NCBI GenBank assembly: GCA_948146395.1
Contig: OX411549.1
Location: 38,921,692-38,985,691, forward strand
Direction: 5' to 3'
Source of the DNA: Fragum whitleyi
Taxonomy: Eukaryota; Mollusca; Bivalvia; Cardiida; Cardiidae
DNA: 64,000 nucleotides
Positions 1-11,401 of the stretch are shown here, one piece after another. Position numbers and translations under genes: made by a program. The notes beneath the pieces are model-generated. The model was given only the letters and a program-made list of their open reading frames with translations, was not told the origin of the DNA and searched no databases. Numbering within the stretch: the first letter of the stretch is position 1; the number at the start of each line of letters is the position of its first letter.

Positions 1-2
1 AA

Positions 3-473
3 ACAAAGTCAGGATCAAAATACATAATTGTCCTGATTGATTACTTCACAAAATGGGTAGAAGCTATACCATCTTCTGACATTAAATCTGAAACTGTATC
101 AAATGCCTTTGTAAATCACTTCATATGTAGATTCGGAGTTCCGAAAGAAATCCACACTGATCAGGGTCCTCAATTCGAGTCTGTTCTTTTTCGTAGTCTT
201 TGTTCGTATCAGCAAATAGACAAAACACGTACAACACCTTTTCATCCACAAAGTGATGGGGTGGTTGAAAGGTTCAACAGAACTCTGGAAGACATGTTAA
301 GCAAATTTATTTCACCCACTCAAAATGATTGGGATGAACATCTTCCAGTAATGCTGATGGCTTACAGAAGCTCTCAACATGAATCTACAGGTTTTACCCC
401 AAATATGTTAATGTTAGGAAGGGAAGTGGACTTACCAATTGACTTACTTTATCCGCTCCCCAAGTCAATGTAA
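3..473 (+). pseudogene. Ty3/Gypsy integrase catalytic core (partial)
   Basis: Frame 3 is open from the window edge to a stop at 471-473. It reads as a retroviral-type integrase core that joins the cDNA copy of the element to chromosomal DNA. The DDE triad is visible: Asp in LIDYFTKW, Asp in HTDQGPQFES, and Glu in SDGVVERFNR. It is followed by the conserved helix region with WDEHLPVMLMAYRSS and the TPNMLMLGRE motif typical of this family. The N-terminal HHCC zinc domain lies off the left edge. The ORF stops at PLPKSM, but homologous coding continues directly in frame 1, so a one-base change near 470 disrupts the gene. Confidence 0.85.
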
Positions 474-1250
474 AAACAGTAAGCCCCATGATCACGTTAA
501 GGTCTTAGAAAAGAAATTTAAGTTTACCCATAACATTGCCAGGACAGATATTCTTAAAGCGGGTTTAAAACAAAAACGTCTTTATGATAATCGCAAGCCA
601 AAGCACATTTACAATGTCGGAGATCCTGTTTGGTTACGTATTTATTCAAAATTCAAAGGGAGGTCCCCAAAATTGCAGTTCCAGTGGGAAGGGCCGTTTA
701 AAGTGATTGATAAACTCTCAGATGTTACATACAAGATCCAGAAAAGTAATTCTGCAAAATACAAGGTTGTTCATTTCAATAAGTTGAAACCATACCTTGG
801 GAAAACAAATGTGTGGTTTAAGGAGAATTTATCTGAACATTTTGCGAGAAGAAAATCTTCCATCTCCCTTTGTTACAGAAATCCAAATTGGCCACGAACC
901 AATTTCGGGGTGCCGTACATGGTCCAATGCCTAGATTGCGGGAAAAGTTTCAAGGATCAAAAGTCTCTGATCAGGCACCACCGAGACAAGCATGGGCCCA
1001 AGATCTCATGTGAGATCTGCACCTACTCGGTGGCCAAAAGCAGAAAGATTGACCTAGAGAGGCATATGAAATTGAAGCAAGGTTTCCCAAACAAAGATGT
1101 CAGCTTAGGCCAACTCGTAACACCGGACACAGACCAAATCGTTCTGGGTGAAGAGGCAGTACTGAGGACCCCTGACAAAATTCCATCATGGGCAGAACAT
1201 GCCGTTCCTGCACCACCAGCCCTGGCAGAGGCAGTTTTTGGCGCCAAAAA
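471..1250 (+). pseudogene. Integrase C-terminal domain fused to C2H2 zinc-finger extension
   Basis: This is the continuation in frame 1 after the first frameshift. The first part (to about 810) is the integrase C-terminal module. It has the VGDPVWLR strand, the WEGPFKVIDKLSDVTYKIQ stretch (the GPF/Y module) and VVHFNKLKPYLG. After about 100 bp a C2H2 finger follows (about 919-1000, pattern C-x2-C-x12-H-x4-H, containing CLDCGKSF). A second, degenerate finger follows at about 1009-1074; it keeps C-x2-C-x12-H but lacks the last His. An extra zinc-finger tail after integrase is not part of the canonical Ty3 pol. It could serve target choice or nucleic-acid binding, which is inference. The frame ends in an Arg-rich artefact because the true frame moves to +2 at the AAAAA run at 1246-1250. 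Confidence 0.75.
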
Positions 1251-2230
1251 CTCTGGACGATTACGTGAGCAGTCTAGGCAGTCAAGAAGAAGAAGACGAA
1301 GAAAAAAATAATGTAAACGCTGATAATGAGAATGGGAAAGAGAGTTATTGTAGTAGTGAGAGTGAGGTAGTCAATGTGAGTGAGAGAAAGAGTGAGGATG
1401 TAGAAGTGGCCAAAGAGAGGAAAAAAGGGGAAAGTAGTTCAGAGAATGAAAGTGAAAGGGTAAGTGAGATAGCTGAGCGGGAGAGTTTGAGTGAAGACAA
1501 ATCAGTTTTAGATAGTGGTGAGGTAAAGGTAGATGAAGAGAACGAGAAAGGTAAAACGGAGAGTGCTAAGGAATGTGAGACCAAAGAGGCAGAGAGGAAT
1601 TCTGTAGATAAGGGTCTAGCATGCGTTGATTTAGAGAAAAGAGTGAGTAAGTTTGAGTGCACAGAAATGGAAGTGGAGGACATATTTAATGGAATGATAG
1701 AGGATTTTGTGGAAAAGGTGAGAGAGAGTGTAAGCGAAGATGTGCCTGAGAGCATGGATTTGGGTGTAAGAGAGGCTGATGTAGTAAGTGTGATGAAGGC
1801 AGAGGGTCAGGGTAGGAAAAGGGAGAGAGAGAGAACGGGATTAGGAGCTGGGAGAAAGAAGGTCAGGATAGTCTGTGAGGAATGTGGTAGACAGAAGAGA
1901 CCGACGGAAGACCTGGCCAATGACCCAAACTATTTCTTTCTTGGTGCACCCTCTATGCATGATAGGAGTGATCATGCAGAGATGCTGCACCAGGTTAAAG
2001 AAAGGTGTCTGAGAGCGGGTGTGAGAAACCGGCAGATGCAGTTCATACCAAGAAATCTGTTGTGCATAGAAAAACGGGAAACTTTCACCCTGCTGGATAG
2101 CACAACATATACAATGTCCAGCTTCTGGATTGAGAAACCAGATTATGAGAAATACAGGGACCAGGGGACAGACATGACTAACAATGAAGTAGAAAGCGAC
2201 AGTGACAGTGACACCTGCTACGGACCATAG
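1246..2230 (+). pseudogene. Acidic, Ser/Glu-rich region and Cys-containing tail of the same element
   Basis: This frame-2 segment is read after the AAAAA slip. It starts with KTLDDYVSSLGSQEEEDEE and is strongly acidic and low in complexity to about 1800, dominated by Glu, Ser, Lys and Val. A basic patch (GRKRERERTG) follows, then a more ordered end with IVCEECGRQKRP and about 110 residues of mixed composition, finishing in an acidic Ser/Asp run before the stop at 2228-2230. I do not recognise the last domain. Frame and position suggest it was one polyprotein with the integrase or an adjacent accessory ORF. Composition alone cannot decide whether it was translated by fusion, frameshift or from its own start (ATG at 1199). 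Confidence 0.55.
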
Positions 2231-3378
2231 ACGGTACTATCTTGGCCAAGAGAGAATGAGCTTTGTACTTGGTAATTAATTAGTGCCATTTTTCTTGTAA
2301 AAAAAATAAGGTCTGTTTCCCAAATTGCAATTCCAGCCTTCGGTGGGAATATCCCACAATGTTTGGTGAGAACAATTAAGATGTTTGCATGTTGGAATTA
2401 CTTCTTTAGATTTCCTGTAGGATTTAAACGGGAAACTAAAGTTCTGATTTCATGCATGCAGATAATTCCAATGTTCACTGGGATATAACTCTCACCAGAA
2501 CTTTTTTTTCCCAGCACTAGCGGGAAATTTCAGTTCGTTTCAATTGGCAGTAAAATGTTCAATATTCCATTTAAACATGGAATTCTTAACTGCTATAAAT
2601 AGGATTTCCAAATCTTGAAGCAATACCCTGATCTTTCCAGCACTTGCAGGAAATTTCGGTCATTTATCTGTAACATAAATTTGCAAACATTCCATTTCAA
2701 CATGCAATATTTACTTCTAAGAGTTAAAGTCAAGTTAAGTGTGATACATTGTTTATTTATTAATAATTGTTTTACTTTTTTTCTCATATCAGTTACTAAT
2801 AGGGTGATTATTGCAATGGTAAAATGAGATGTCTAGTACCATTTCATATTAGCTATTTCAATTACATGTTCTGTCTGTCTCTCAGATTTGCATTACAAAG
2901 TGCAAACAAGTAAAAAGCATCAAATACAATAGTAAGAACGATTTGAATGGTTGAATGCAGGAAGGCAGGAATTGTCCAGCCTCTTGAGTTTTTAATCAAT
3001 TTAGATTTTTTTCTGCTCATAAAAAATGTAGAGATGTAGGATAATGTAACATGTAGTTCTGTTGTTGTTGTTGTTGTTGTTGTTGTTTTAATCCAATTAA
3101 TAATAATGTTTGCTTCATTATTCTATTTACATGTATTGTAACTGTGTTGTCTCTATTTGTTGGAAAGGCAGAGTGGAAGATGTAAGAAAGTTAATGAATT
3201 GTGTATATTTATTGCTTCATGTCACTGCTAGAATAGTTATATGCTAACTTCTACATACGGGTAATTGATGGTTAATAAATAGTTTTTCAGTCGATTGTGT
3301 ATCAATATTTCTGTCATGTTTAAGAGGTCAGACATATCTCTCCAATTTTATTAGGTTCAGGACGAACTTTTTCAAAGA
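2231..3378 (+). other. Noncoding region between pol-linked ORF and 3' LTR
   Basis: No coding potential is visible. It holds a GTT/TTG microsatellite at 3061-3087 and several short dispersed words (for example GGGAAATTTC-like segments near 2340, 2520 and 2650, apparently diverged internal repeats of about 130-150 bp). It is probably the 3' untranslated part of the Gypsy element. Confidence 0.5.
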
Positions 3379-3403
3379 GGGGGGGGGGGGGGGGGGGGGG
3401 GGG
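3379..3403 (+). other. Polypurine tract: run of 25 G
   Basis: CAAAGA is followed by 25 consecutive G, and then TGTAGGGACC. A purine run directly before TG is the expected primer site for plus-strand synthesis just upstream of a 3' LTR. The uninterrupted G run is unusually long and may have expanded or be a polymerase or assembly artefact; its exact length should not be trusted. Confidence 0.6.
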
Positions 3404-5040
3404 TGTAGGGACCTTTCGGTCTACATTCTGACAGCTCATTATTTCAATCATTTCTCATAATATTTTCTACCTGTGTGGCAGCTTTGTATGTTTATTCATT
3501 AGTATTTATATTCTGATGATTGTACTTCGTCAGAAGTATTTAATTGAATCAAAAATGTTCATGATCGTATTGTGTTTGCGTTCGTTACGCAGGGGTCATT
3601 TTCTATTATGTTCAATGTGTATTGAATATCTAAAATTAGTACATTACCGATTGAAATGATTAGTCTGTGTATTTCTCATAAGCGACCACATTCTGTGAAT
3701 CGAGTTTTGAGTTGAATGCGTGACATTTTGTAAATGGCCGCCATCAAGAGTAAATAAAGAGGCGTGCAGAATGCTTCTGTGTTTACCATTGACGAGGTCA
3801 TCTATTTTTAGCCAATCACATGTATCCGTGACTGTTACGCATTGATTTGATTGGTAAATCACTCACGCATGAGTAAGACCAATCAAAGCTTTGATCCGTG
3901 TACGCATTTCGTAAATGCGTGACTCTAAAGGTTATAAATAGAGGTCCGTTGCGGCAGTTCTTCGGATTGATTTAGCGCTCAAACGCACAGTCACGACTGT
4001 AGTTCCACCCATTGAAGCATAGTCTTTTCACTCTTACCATCTTACAGCATGCAAAATATGCAGTAAGTTAATAGAATTGTAATTCATACTCAATTTGAAT
4101 ACATTAAGTCTTGTATTTATTGCGTAGAATCTTGCAGGTCGGAACTTCACAGGTCACGCATTGTTGATGTCCCCATTATTTGATAATTTAACATTGTTGT
4201 TTTGGGTATTCCTCGCAATCTTAAGGTGACGGGTGCTTTAAGTTAGGGATATTGCGTTGGAATTTAGTTAACAGAGTTAAAGATTATCTATTTAATTGCT
4301 TTCGTTGTTTAAGTTGGCGTAGTGTAGTGTATGTCGCTATAGCACTGGGGCTTATGTGGTTTTTAATTAAGTAGTCTAGGCGGTATCAGCGCGCCGGGAG
4401 CAGTACGGTAGGCTTGTTCTTACGCGGTTGGCCACCGGTCTGAACGTGTGATTTGTTGTTCCTGGGAATATATGAGATCTTACAAAGTGCGGAGTTTTTC
4501 TGGTATTCAGACACCGAACCGTACAAGATGTACATATATTGATGTAGGTCTAACTCGGTATCAATCGAACTATATTGAACTCGTGAAGGGAACAACTGTT
4601 GTATCTTTAAGCACGGCTGCTATAGCGAACGAACGTCTTTGCTCGAGCATTTTAGTTATGTTTTAATGCAACACTGTGATATTTTATTTAATTTAGTAAT
4701 TCGTAGCTTTACGTGACTGTGAAGCCTTCTCGACCTGCCTGATCACGCTTTTCATATTCATCAGTCTGTGATATCTGTTAATTATCTATTTACGACATGT
4801 TGTATTAATATTTATATTGAGAGTGTGCGTGAGATCGGTGTGGCGTTGGTCACTTGAATTTGATTAAATTGTCAATTGAGATCAATCTCCTTATCTTTCA
4901 ACGTTCACTACATAGATAGACATTGAACTGATTGTTCACTGACCGCTCGGCAATTAAGTTCACACTACCACCCTAAAGAATCTTGCCCTATTGCTGTCGC
5001 CTTGTCGCTCGTCGGTGCACCGGGTCGTAAAAATATTGCA
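3404..5040 (+). repeat. Probable 3' LTR of the Gypsy element
   Basis: It begins with TGTAGGGACC straight after the purine tract and ends around TATTGCA at 5040, where the host repeat starts. At about 1.64 kb it is long for a Ty3-type LTR. It contains a TATA-like promoter at 3933-3940 and several copies of an ACGCAT/ATGCGT word upstream of it. Without the 5' LTR in the window the ends cannot be confirmed by comparison. Target-site duplication cannot be checked for the same reason. Confidence 0.5.
3902..3940 (+). promoter_or_regulatory. LTR core promoter: ACGCAT palindrome plus TATA box
   Basis: ACGCATTT (3902-3909) and AAATGCGT (3913-3920) form a short inverted repeat, and TATAAATA follows at 3933-3940. 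Further ACGCAT or ATGCGT words occur at about 3716, 3837 and 3865, so the region looks like an LTR promoter with repeated binding words. Transcription would start about 25-35 bp downstream. The arrangement is seen in the sequence; the function is inferred. Confidence 0.45.
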
Positions 5041-5493
5041 CGGATCCTTTCCATTTTCAATAGAGTTCATCCTTGGGACCTGACAAATATTCTGACCAAG
5101 TTTCATGATGATTGGACCATATTTGTGGCCTCTAGAGCGTTAACAAGAAAATTGTCTTGAAGGCTCCTTTTCCCGTGATATGGCATGGCTCCTTATCATT
5201 TTCAATAGGGTCCATCCTTGCGACCTGGAGATCATTCTGACCAGGTTTCATGATGATTGGACCATATTTGTGGTCTCTAGAGTGTAAACAAGAAAATTGT
5301 CTTTAAGGCCCCTTTTCTCTTGATATGACACGGATCCTTCCCATTTTCGATAAGGTTCATCCTTGCGACCTGGAGAACATTCTGACCAAGTTTCATGATG
5401 ATTGGTCTATATTTGTGGCCTCTAGAGTGTAAACAAGAAAATTGTCTTTTGGGCCCCTTTTCCCGTAATATGGCACGGATCCTTCCCATTTTT
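5041..5493 (-). repeat. Tandem ~145 bp monomers (family B), left remnant of a reverse HINE-like element
   Basis: About three copies of a monomer contain CACGGATCCTTCCCATTTTC, TTCATGATGATTGGACCATA and GTGGCCTCTAGAGTGTAAAC. The same monomer resumes at 11402-11758 and 16142-16170, so these three blocks were once one array. The array reads toward a reversed head hairpin at 16248, which puts the element on the minus strand. The Gypsy element has removed or displaced its left end. Confidence 0.75.
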
Positions 5494-7106
5494 AGCTCAC
5501 CTGAGCACAAAGTGCTCAAGGTGAGCTATTGGGATCGTAGAATGTCCGTCGTCCGTCGTCAGTCGTCCGTCGTGCGTCGTGCGACGTGCGTCGTGCGTCG
5601 TCCACAATTTCTTTAAACATCTTCTCCACCAAAACCAGTAGGCCAATCTTGATGAAACTTGGCAGGGATGTTCCTTAGGTCAAGTTCTACCAAAGTTGTT
5701 CATATAAATGAAATCCACCCTTAACTTTCCCTTTACCCTTAACAAAAAGGGTAAAAATAAGAAAATCTTTAAAAATCTTCTTCTCTGAAACAAGAAGGCA
5801 GACAGCTTTCATATTTGGTATGTAGCATCATCTAGTGGACCTTTACCAAGTTTGTTCATATCAAGACCCTGGGGTCATATTTGGGCTTTGCCCGGGCCCA
5901 ACCCTTTTTATATAGAATCAAAGTGCGAAAAATCTTTAAAAAACTTCTTCTCTGTAACCAGATTGCAGACAGCTAAAATATTTGGTGTGTAGCATCACCT
6001 AGTGGACCTCTACCAAGTTTGTTCATAACAAGACCCTTGGGTAATATTTGGGCTTTGCACGGGTGCATCCCTTTATCTCTTATGAGCACAAAGGGTAAAA
6101 AAATGAAAATCTTCAAAAATCTTCTTCTCTGAAACCAGAAGGCAGACAGCTTTCATATTTGGTATGTAGCATAATCTAGTGGACCTCTACCAAGTTTGTT
6201 CATATCAAGACCCTGGGGTCATGTTTGGGCTTTGCCCGGGCCCAACCCTTTTTACATAGAATCAAAGAGCGAAAAATCTTTAAAAATCTTCTTCTCTGTA
6301 ACAGGATGGCAGACAGCTTTAATATTTGGTGCGTAGCATCACCTAGTGGGCCTCTACCAAGTTTGTTCATATCATGACCCTTGGGTCATATTTTGGGCTT
6401 TGCACAGGTGCATCCCTTTATCTCTTATGAGCACGAAGGGTAAAAAAATGAAAATCTTCAAAAATTTTCTTCTATGAAACCAGAAAGCAGACAGCTTTCA
6501 TATTTGGTATGTAGCATCATCTAGTGGACCTCTATCAAGTTTGTTCATATCAAGACCCTAGGATCATATTTGGGCTCCACCCGGGCGTAACCCTTTTTAC
6601 ATAGAATCAAAGAGTAAAAATCTTTTAAAATCTTCTTTAATCGCAACCAGAGGGCACACTGCTTTCATTTTTGGTATGTAGCATCATCTTGTGGGCCCCT
6701 ACCAAGTTTGTGCATATCAAGACCCTTTGGGCTCCACCCGGGCGCATCCCTTTCAGCTCATTTGAGCATGATGGGTGAAAATGGATAAACCTTCAAAAAC
6801 TTCTTCTCTGAAACCAGAAGGCAGACAGCTTTCATATCTAGAATGTAGCATCATCTATTGGACCTCTACGAAGTTTGTTCATATCAAGACCCTGGGGTTA
6901 CTTTTGGGGTCCAGCCGGGTGCATCCCTTTTTATATAGAATCAAAGAGAAAAAAGGCATATCTGTCTTGCTCTTCGCTGAAAACGTTCCATGGTATTGAT
7001 CTTAGGTAATTATCTTCTTTTTGACATCTGCCTATCTAATTAATGTGATGTCCCAGGGGTCATAGAGACTCAGATGAGCGATCTAGGACCATCATGGTCC
7101 TCTTGT
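5494..7106 (+). mobile_element. HINE/pearl-like element with family A tandem repeats
   Basis: This copy has the full architecture. The head hairpin is AGCTCACCTGAGCAC...GTGCTCAAGGTGAGCT (5494-5526), followed by a GTCCGTC/GTGCGTC microsatellite (about 5544-5601). After it come about eight diverged monomers of about 150-160 bp, recognisable by GGCAGACAGCTTTCATATTT, GTAGCATCATCTAGTGGACC and TTTGTTCATATCAAGACCCT. The end is a subterminal GATGAGCGATCT, a hairpin AGGACCATCATGGTCCT and CTTGT. No protein is encoded. The layout is that of Helentron-derived DINE-1/HINE elements. A near-identical relative lies at 53325-54869. Unusually, the sequence after 7106 is not the interrupted host monomer; that resumes only at 11402. 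Confidence 0.75.
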
Positions 7107-8572
7107 TTTTTTTTTTTTTTTTGATATTTAATTCCCATATCAATTTCTATGACCTTATTTAGAATAATAGAATTTATCTTGATTTCAATTCTGGAATGAA
7201 AAAAAAATAAAAATAAAAAAAAGATGTTATGGGTTGAATATACACTGCAACTCCATTAACACGCTGTGGTCGGGGTCCAAGAAATGAAACAGCGGAAGGA
7301 GTGGATGCATCTGCTATAACGCTGTACCCCCCGGCCGCCGCCGATCCCCCCCTCCCGCGGTGAACAATAACGTACCGCGGAAACGTAACAGACACAGGGT
7401 CAATATTGATAACGATATCGGATATCTAAATATACATGTACATATTTTATGCCATCGTATTTTATATTTTTAAAACTCGGCAATGAATTGAAGAACAAAC
7501 GCGGTTTATTACTTTGGTATTTTTTTATTTTAAGATCGTTTTGTTGTCCCTGACCTGAACAAAACTATCTTTGATAAAGTAATCTAGTTTGTAGGGTTTA
7601 ACGATCGCAGACTCCTCTTAGTTCTCTGAATCCCGATTTCTCGGGCCTATCCGCCCGGCAGCTGAGAAACACCGATAACGACGATCTCAAAAGGGTAAAG
7701 ATAGAAAAATCCATATAGTTTCACAAGATCAACGAATTTCATAATTATCTACGCAATCAAAATAAACAATACCCTACGTCCGATCGAAACTATACCAAAG
7801 TAATCGAATCTCTCGGAGTGCAGGACCGTATTCTTCGATGAGCTAGAAAAAATGTCGTAAATTCAATTAAATGAATCTGTAGCTAAGACATTTGGATCGC
7901 CGGTTTGCGGAGATAAGCTAATCCATTTAATACATCATCTTCCCGAGTCAAGGGATATCGAAAGCTTCTTCTCGAACTCCGTATAAGTAATAAATGTTCG
8001 TAAACCTTGGTGTAACAAGATGTCAATTCACAATTTTGATTATCTGATAGTAGATCGTCGGAAAAGAGAGTCCAGACGAAAGCGAAGCGACGCGGTCACC
8101 ATAAGTTTCGCGCCATCTTTGGTTTCATTGTTTTTGATGCTGGCAAGCGCGACCCCTGGAAATGTAGGTTTATATATAGCTTCCTGTTTAAAACTGAATA
8201 ATGTTGTCTATTTAGAGAGAGATAGGAATCAACGATAATAATTCATTTGGGCTTTGAATTTTAAAACATGATTATAATATGAAAAAGTTTAATAAAAAAA
8301 GAAACAAAATTTTATCATATATTCACAAAAAACGTAAAATTTATAAGAAAATTCAGCGGGATTGGCAAAGGGAGGTAATAAACCAATAAATTGGGTAAGG
8401 GGCGAGTCGCTTTTTGAAACGTTTGTCAACAGCGGTAAATGTTCAAGAATTGAGAAAATAAAACGAGATAAGCTTATTTTGCGAAAACACGGCTTCTTCT
8501 GAGATTTATTAACTTCGATTTAATCGAATGCGAGCTAGACTTTTCGGTGTCCAATTGCGTCCCTGTCGTCGA
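7107..8572. other. Anonymous sequence, no gene seen
   Basis: A T-run (about 7106-7122) follows the element end. Then comes AT-rich sequence with a short GC-rich block at 7320-7380 containing CCCCCCGGCCGCCGCCG. Short ORFs on both strands show no recognisable motif and no splice context I can defend. It may be DNA captured by the composite element described in the findings. Confidence 0.4.
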
Positions 8573-8796
8573 CAAAGCGCAGTTGGTAGCGCGCCGGACT
8601 GTCAATATTGGGATTACGTGTTTCTCCGACGGCGGCACTCATTCTTTATGACTATAAGTTACTCACTCATGGGTTACTAATCGTAGACCTATGTGAGATA
8701 GCAGTTTGGTGTTAGGAAAGGATGTGATGGTTTTACTCGTGATCGAATTCGGTGCTCCAGGGGAAGTGATATAACTATAGGCCTACGTCTGTCAGC
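8573..8796 (+). repeat. tRNA-derived SINE (first of three relatives)
   Basis: The start AAAGCGCAGTTGGTAGCGCG resembles the 5' half of a tRNA with a polymerase III A box. The body shares with copies at 31606 and 43138 the words GGGTTAC/GGGTAGA...AATCGTA, ACCTATGTGA, GGAAAGGATGT and GTGATATAACT. The B box region (about 8610-8625) is decayed. The 3' AT-rich or CAAT tail seen in the other copies is not clear here. The body with GCGATATAACTGAAAT resembles the molluscan V-SINE type (RUDI-like); the name is a suggestion from memory. Confidence 0.55.
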
Positions 8797-10990
8797 AATC
8801 AGGGTACGAATCTAGTTAAGAAATGTATGGCGTCAGTGGGGAGAATTAACGAAAGTTTTGTTTCGATTTTCTAACTAAAATTAGATGTAATGTCCATATA
8901 AATTGGATAGTAAGCTTGAGGTAAGTGAATTTGAACGTATAGACTGCGATGTGTCTTATTTCGCCTAATTTTCGGCAGTAGAAAGATCGCGAAAACTGCA
9001 TATTCTTGCCGATCTGTTGTTTAATATAATCAAAATTCACATTGGAACCTAAAAGTAAATCTAGTTTGACTTGAGCATATAGTTGTGAAAACGATTTTTT
9101 TCCATTGTTTCCGGTGGATCTCGGTAAAAATTGGCAATTTTCGGTAAATAAAGTGGACATTACATTGACCATTTTCGTATTGGTACCCATCCGTTATTCT
9201 CTGTTACTGGAAGTGTGGAACCAGTGAAAATCATCCAACCGTGAAGAAAAAATCGATAATCACTAATTAGCAAGGGTCTTATCAATTAGGGCCACTGTGT
9301 AATTGACAGTATACAATTCCCAGAAAGCGATTATGTAATGACCGCGAGTCTGCTATCAGTTTTATTGCTCGTTTTGACCCTTTGTTCAGAAAGAATTTAA
9401 GCTGTATCGGTGATCAAATTTAAGCGTATCGGCGTTCTTAAGGTGTATCGGCAATCTGTTAAATTTCTTGAAGGCGTATCGGGGCCGATACGTCATAAGG
9501 GCCTGGGGAGAACAATGTTAAATAAAACAGGTGCGCTACCCAACGGTCAATTAGTTCACAAAATCTTAGACTGTTTCAACTTTAAACACATTATAATTTC
9601 AAGACAAGAAATTTCAGGTGATGTTTTTAATACATATACTATTTTTGCCGACTTAAAAATAACATGAGTTAATCTATTCCCCCACCACCACCACACACAT
9701 ACCAACACCCCGCCGAGTCATAAGGCAAATTCAGTAATATATTTGGGAGTAAGAAAACGAAAGGAAAAAAAAAGACATTAAGACATTTGAAGAAGTAATT
9801 TTGAATAAGTAACAAGTAACAATTTTCAGCAATAAAAAAAATCATAAAATTGTTAAAAAGAAAAAAAGTTTGACACCCCCCCCCCCCCACCCCCTATAAA
9901 AAAATATATAACATAAAAATATGAGGAAAAAATGGCCAGTTTGTTATTTTTTGTTTTATATTGAAAGAAAATAAATTTCCAGAATATATAGAATAAAGTC
10001 AACGGGCAATCAAAACTACTTAATCATAACTCGAATAAGCTGTAGCCACGTGATTTTTTGACTGCCCAATCACAATACACGATTATTTCAAAATTATAAG
10101 AAATGCAAATAAAATATTCCCTTTTTAGATAAACATGTGCAATTCGATTTTTATTGAACATTGCAAGGTTTTGCTTCTTTTGAAACGACGCGAATAAATT
10201 GTTTCATGGCAAGTTTGAATTCTAAATTTTATCGAAATCTTGTGACTACCTACAAGGCAGGTACTTTCAAATTAAGATAAATACATATATAATAAATTCT
10301 ATTTATTTCTCTTAGGTCATATTTTGTGCTTATAGAAAAACCTGGTGGAAAAGATGGGGGGACATTTCTGAAATAAAGAATTAATATGGAAGTTCAACTT
10401 TATTATCATTTCTATAATTTTTTTTCTTTAAGACGGCTTAATTGTGGAATTCATTCCAATTTCCAAATTTCGCGCACTCCAATATAGAAACATTCTGCTT
10501 TATGGGAGTTCCCCTTCGATGAGGTTTAAAAACAGTACAAACTTAAACCGGTATTGATGGATAAAATCACTTAAATTTCAAAAATAAACATTGAAAAACC
10601 GTAATGCATTGAGGGAAAAAAAGCTGAATTTGAGAACCCTTCAATGTACCATCAAATTATTAAAAAGATATATTGTCAAACTAGTTATCATTTGAATAGA
10701 TAAAGGAATTTCGCACATCTTTTTTGATTGTGTATTTCAGTCTTACTAAGTGTCAATTAAAACTGAAGGTGTAAAGCGCGATTCTAAAGGTTAAATTCAC
10801 ATCTGGTAAGTAGCCGCGGGGCATATTGAACTAACGTACCTCCCGCTTTTGGACCTTTTTGTAAGAAGGCTGCTGATTTGTCCGCCGCTTTTTCCGTTCT
10901 GTGAGGTCACGTGCACAGAAAATACCCATTCAATCAGCCAAGGGTAAGATAAGTTAAACGTTCATTACCCTTGGCTCGACAAGATGTACT
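8797..10990. other. Anonymous AT-rich sequence
   Basis: I see no supported gene. A 114-codon minus-strand ORF (8846-9190) has no family motif and is most likely chance. A C-run lies at about 9877-9893. A small hairpin CCAAGGGTAA...TTACCCTTGG lies at about 10939-10975. Confidence 0.4.
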
Positions 10991-11040
10991 AAACTATGCC
11001 CTACCAAGTCCAACAGTACAAAAGTACACCCCACTGGTTT

Positions 11041-11401
11041 CAGCAAAGTTTCTAGGGAACATTCTAGGTTTTTCTGATGCACAAAATTGATCATTTGTCT
11101 AATCATCATGAAACTTTGTCAGAATGTTTGTTAGGTCATGAGGATGAACTCATCTGAAAATGGGAAGTATCGGTGCAAAATCACGGGAATAGGGACCTTA
11201 ATGACAATTTTCTCGTAATAGCTCCAAACGCAACAAATATAGTCCAATCTTCATGAAACTTGATCAAAATGTTTGCCAGGTCACAAGAATGAACTCTGTT
11301 GAAAATGGGAAGGTTCATGCCATATCATAGGAAAAGGAGTCTTAATGATAATTTACTTGAAATATCAGGTGAGCGATTTAGGGCCCTCAGGGTCCTCTTG
11401 T
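11041..11401 (+). mobile_element. 3' end of a HINE-like element with family B monomers
   Basis: Two family B monomers lie in head orientation (TCATGAAACTT at about 11108 and again at about 11252). They are followed by the standard end: CAGGTGAGCGATTTAGG, a GGGCCCTCAGGGTCCT hairpin and CTTGT at 11401. No head hairpin is found between 7107 and this end. The base after the end (11402) is exactly where the monomer interrupted at 5493 would resume, so this terminus pairs with the head at 5494. Confidence 0.65.

Larger units (their letters stand above)
1..5040 (+). mobile_element. Ty3/Gypsy LTR retrotransposon, 3' part
   Basis: The window opens inside the integrase of a Ty3/Gypsy-type element. It continues through a C-terminal extension, a noncoding stretch, a purine tract and a probable 3' LTR. 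Gag, protease, RT and the 5' LTR lie upstream, outside the window. The coding part is broken by at least two frame changes (near 470 and near 1246-1250), so this copy is not intact. The right boundary is placed where the sequence joins a recognisable tandem-repeat monomer (CGGATCC at 5041), which shows that the element inserted into that repeat. The exact boundary base is uncertain because GCA is shared by the LTR end and the target repeat. Confidence 0.75.

Noticed and set aside
1345..1755. 136-codon minus-strand ORF rich in Ser and Leu
   Set aside because: Antisense shadow of the acidic Glu/Ser-rich region; low complexity.
7240..7400. GC-rich block as a CpG-island promoter
   Set aside because: Only about 80 bp, no downstream gene, and C/G runs are simple repeats.
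8573..8640. Possible functional tRNA gene
   Set aside because: Only the A-box half is tRNA-like; the B box is decayed, no acceptor stem forms, and the downstream body recurs at two other loci, so it is a SINE.
8846..9190. 114-codon minus-strand ORF
   Set aside because: No motif, no splice or promoter context, AT-driven composition; length is within chance for this base composition.
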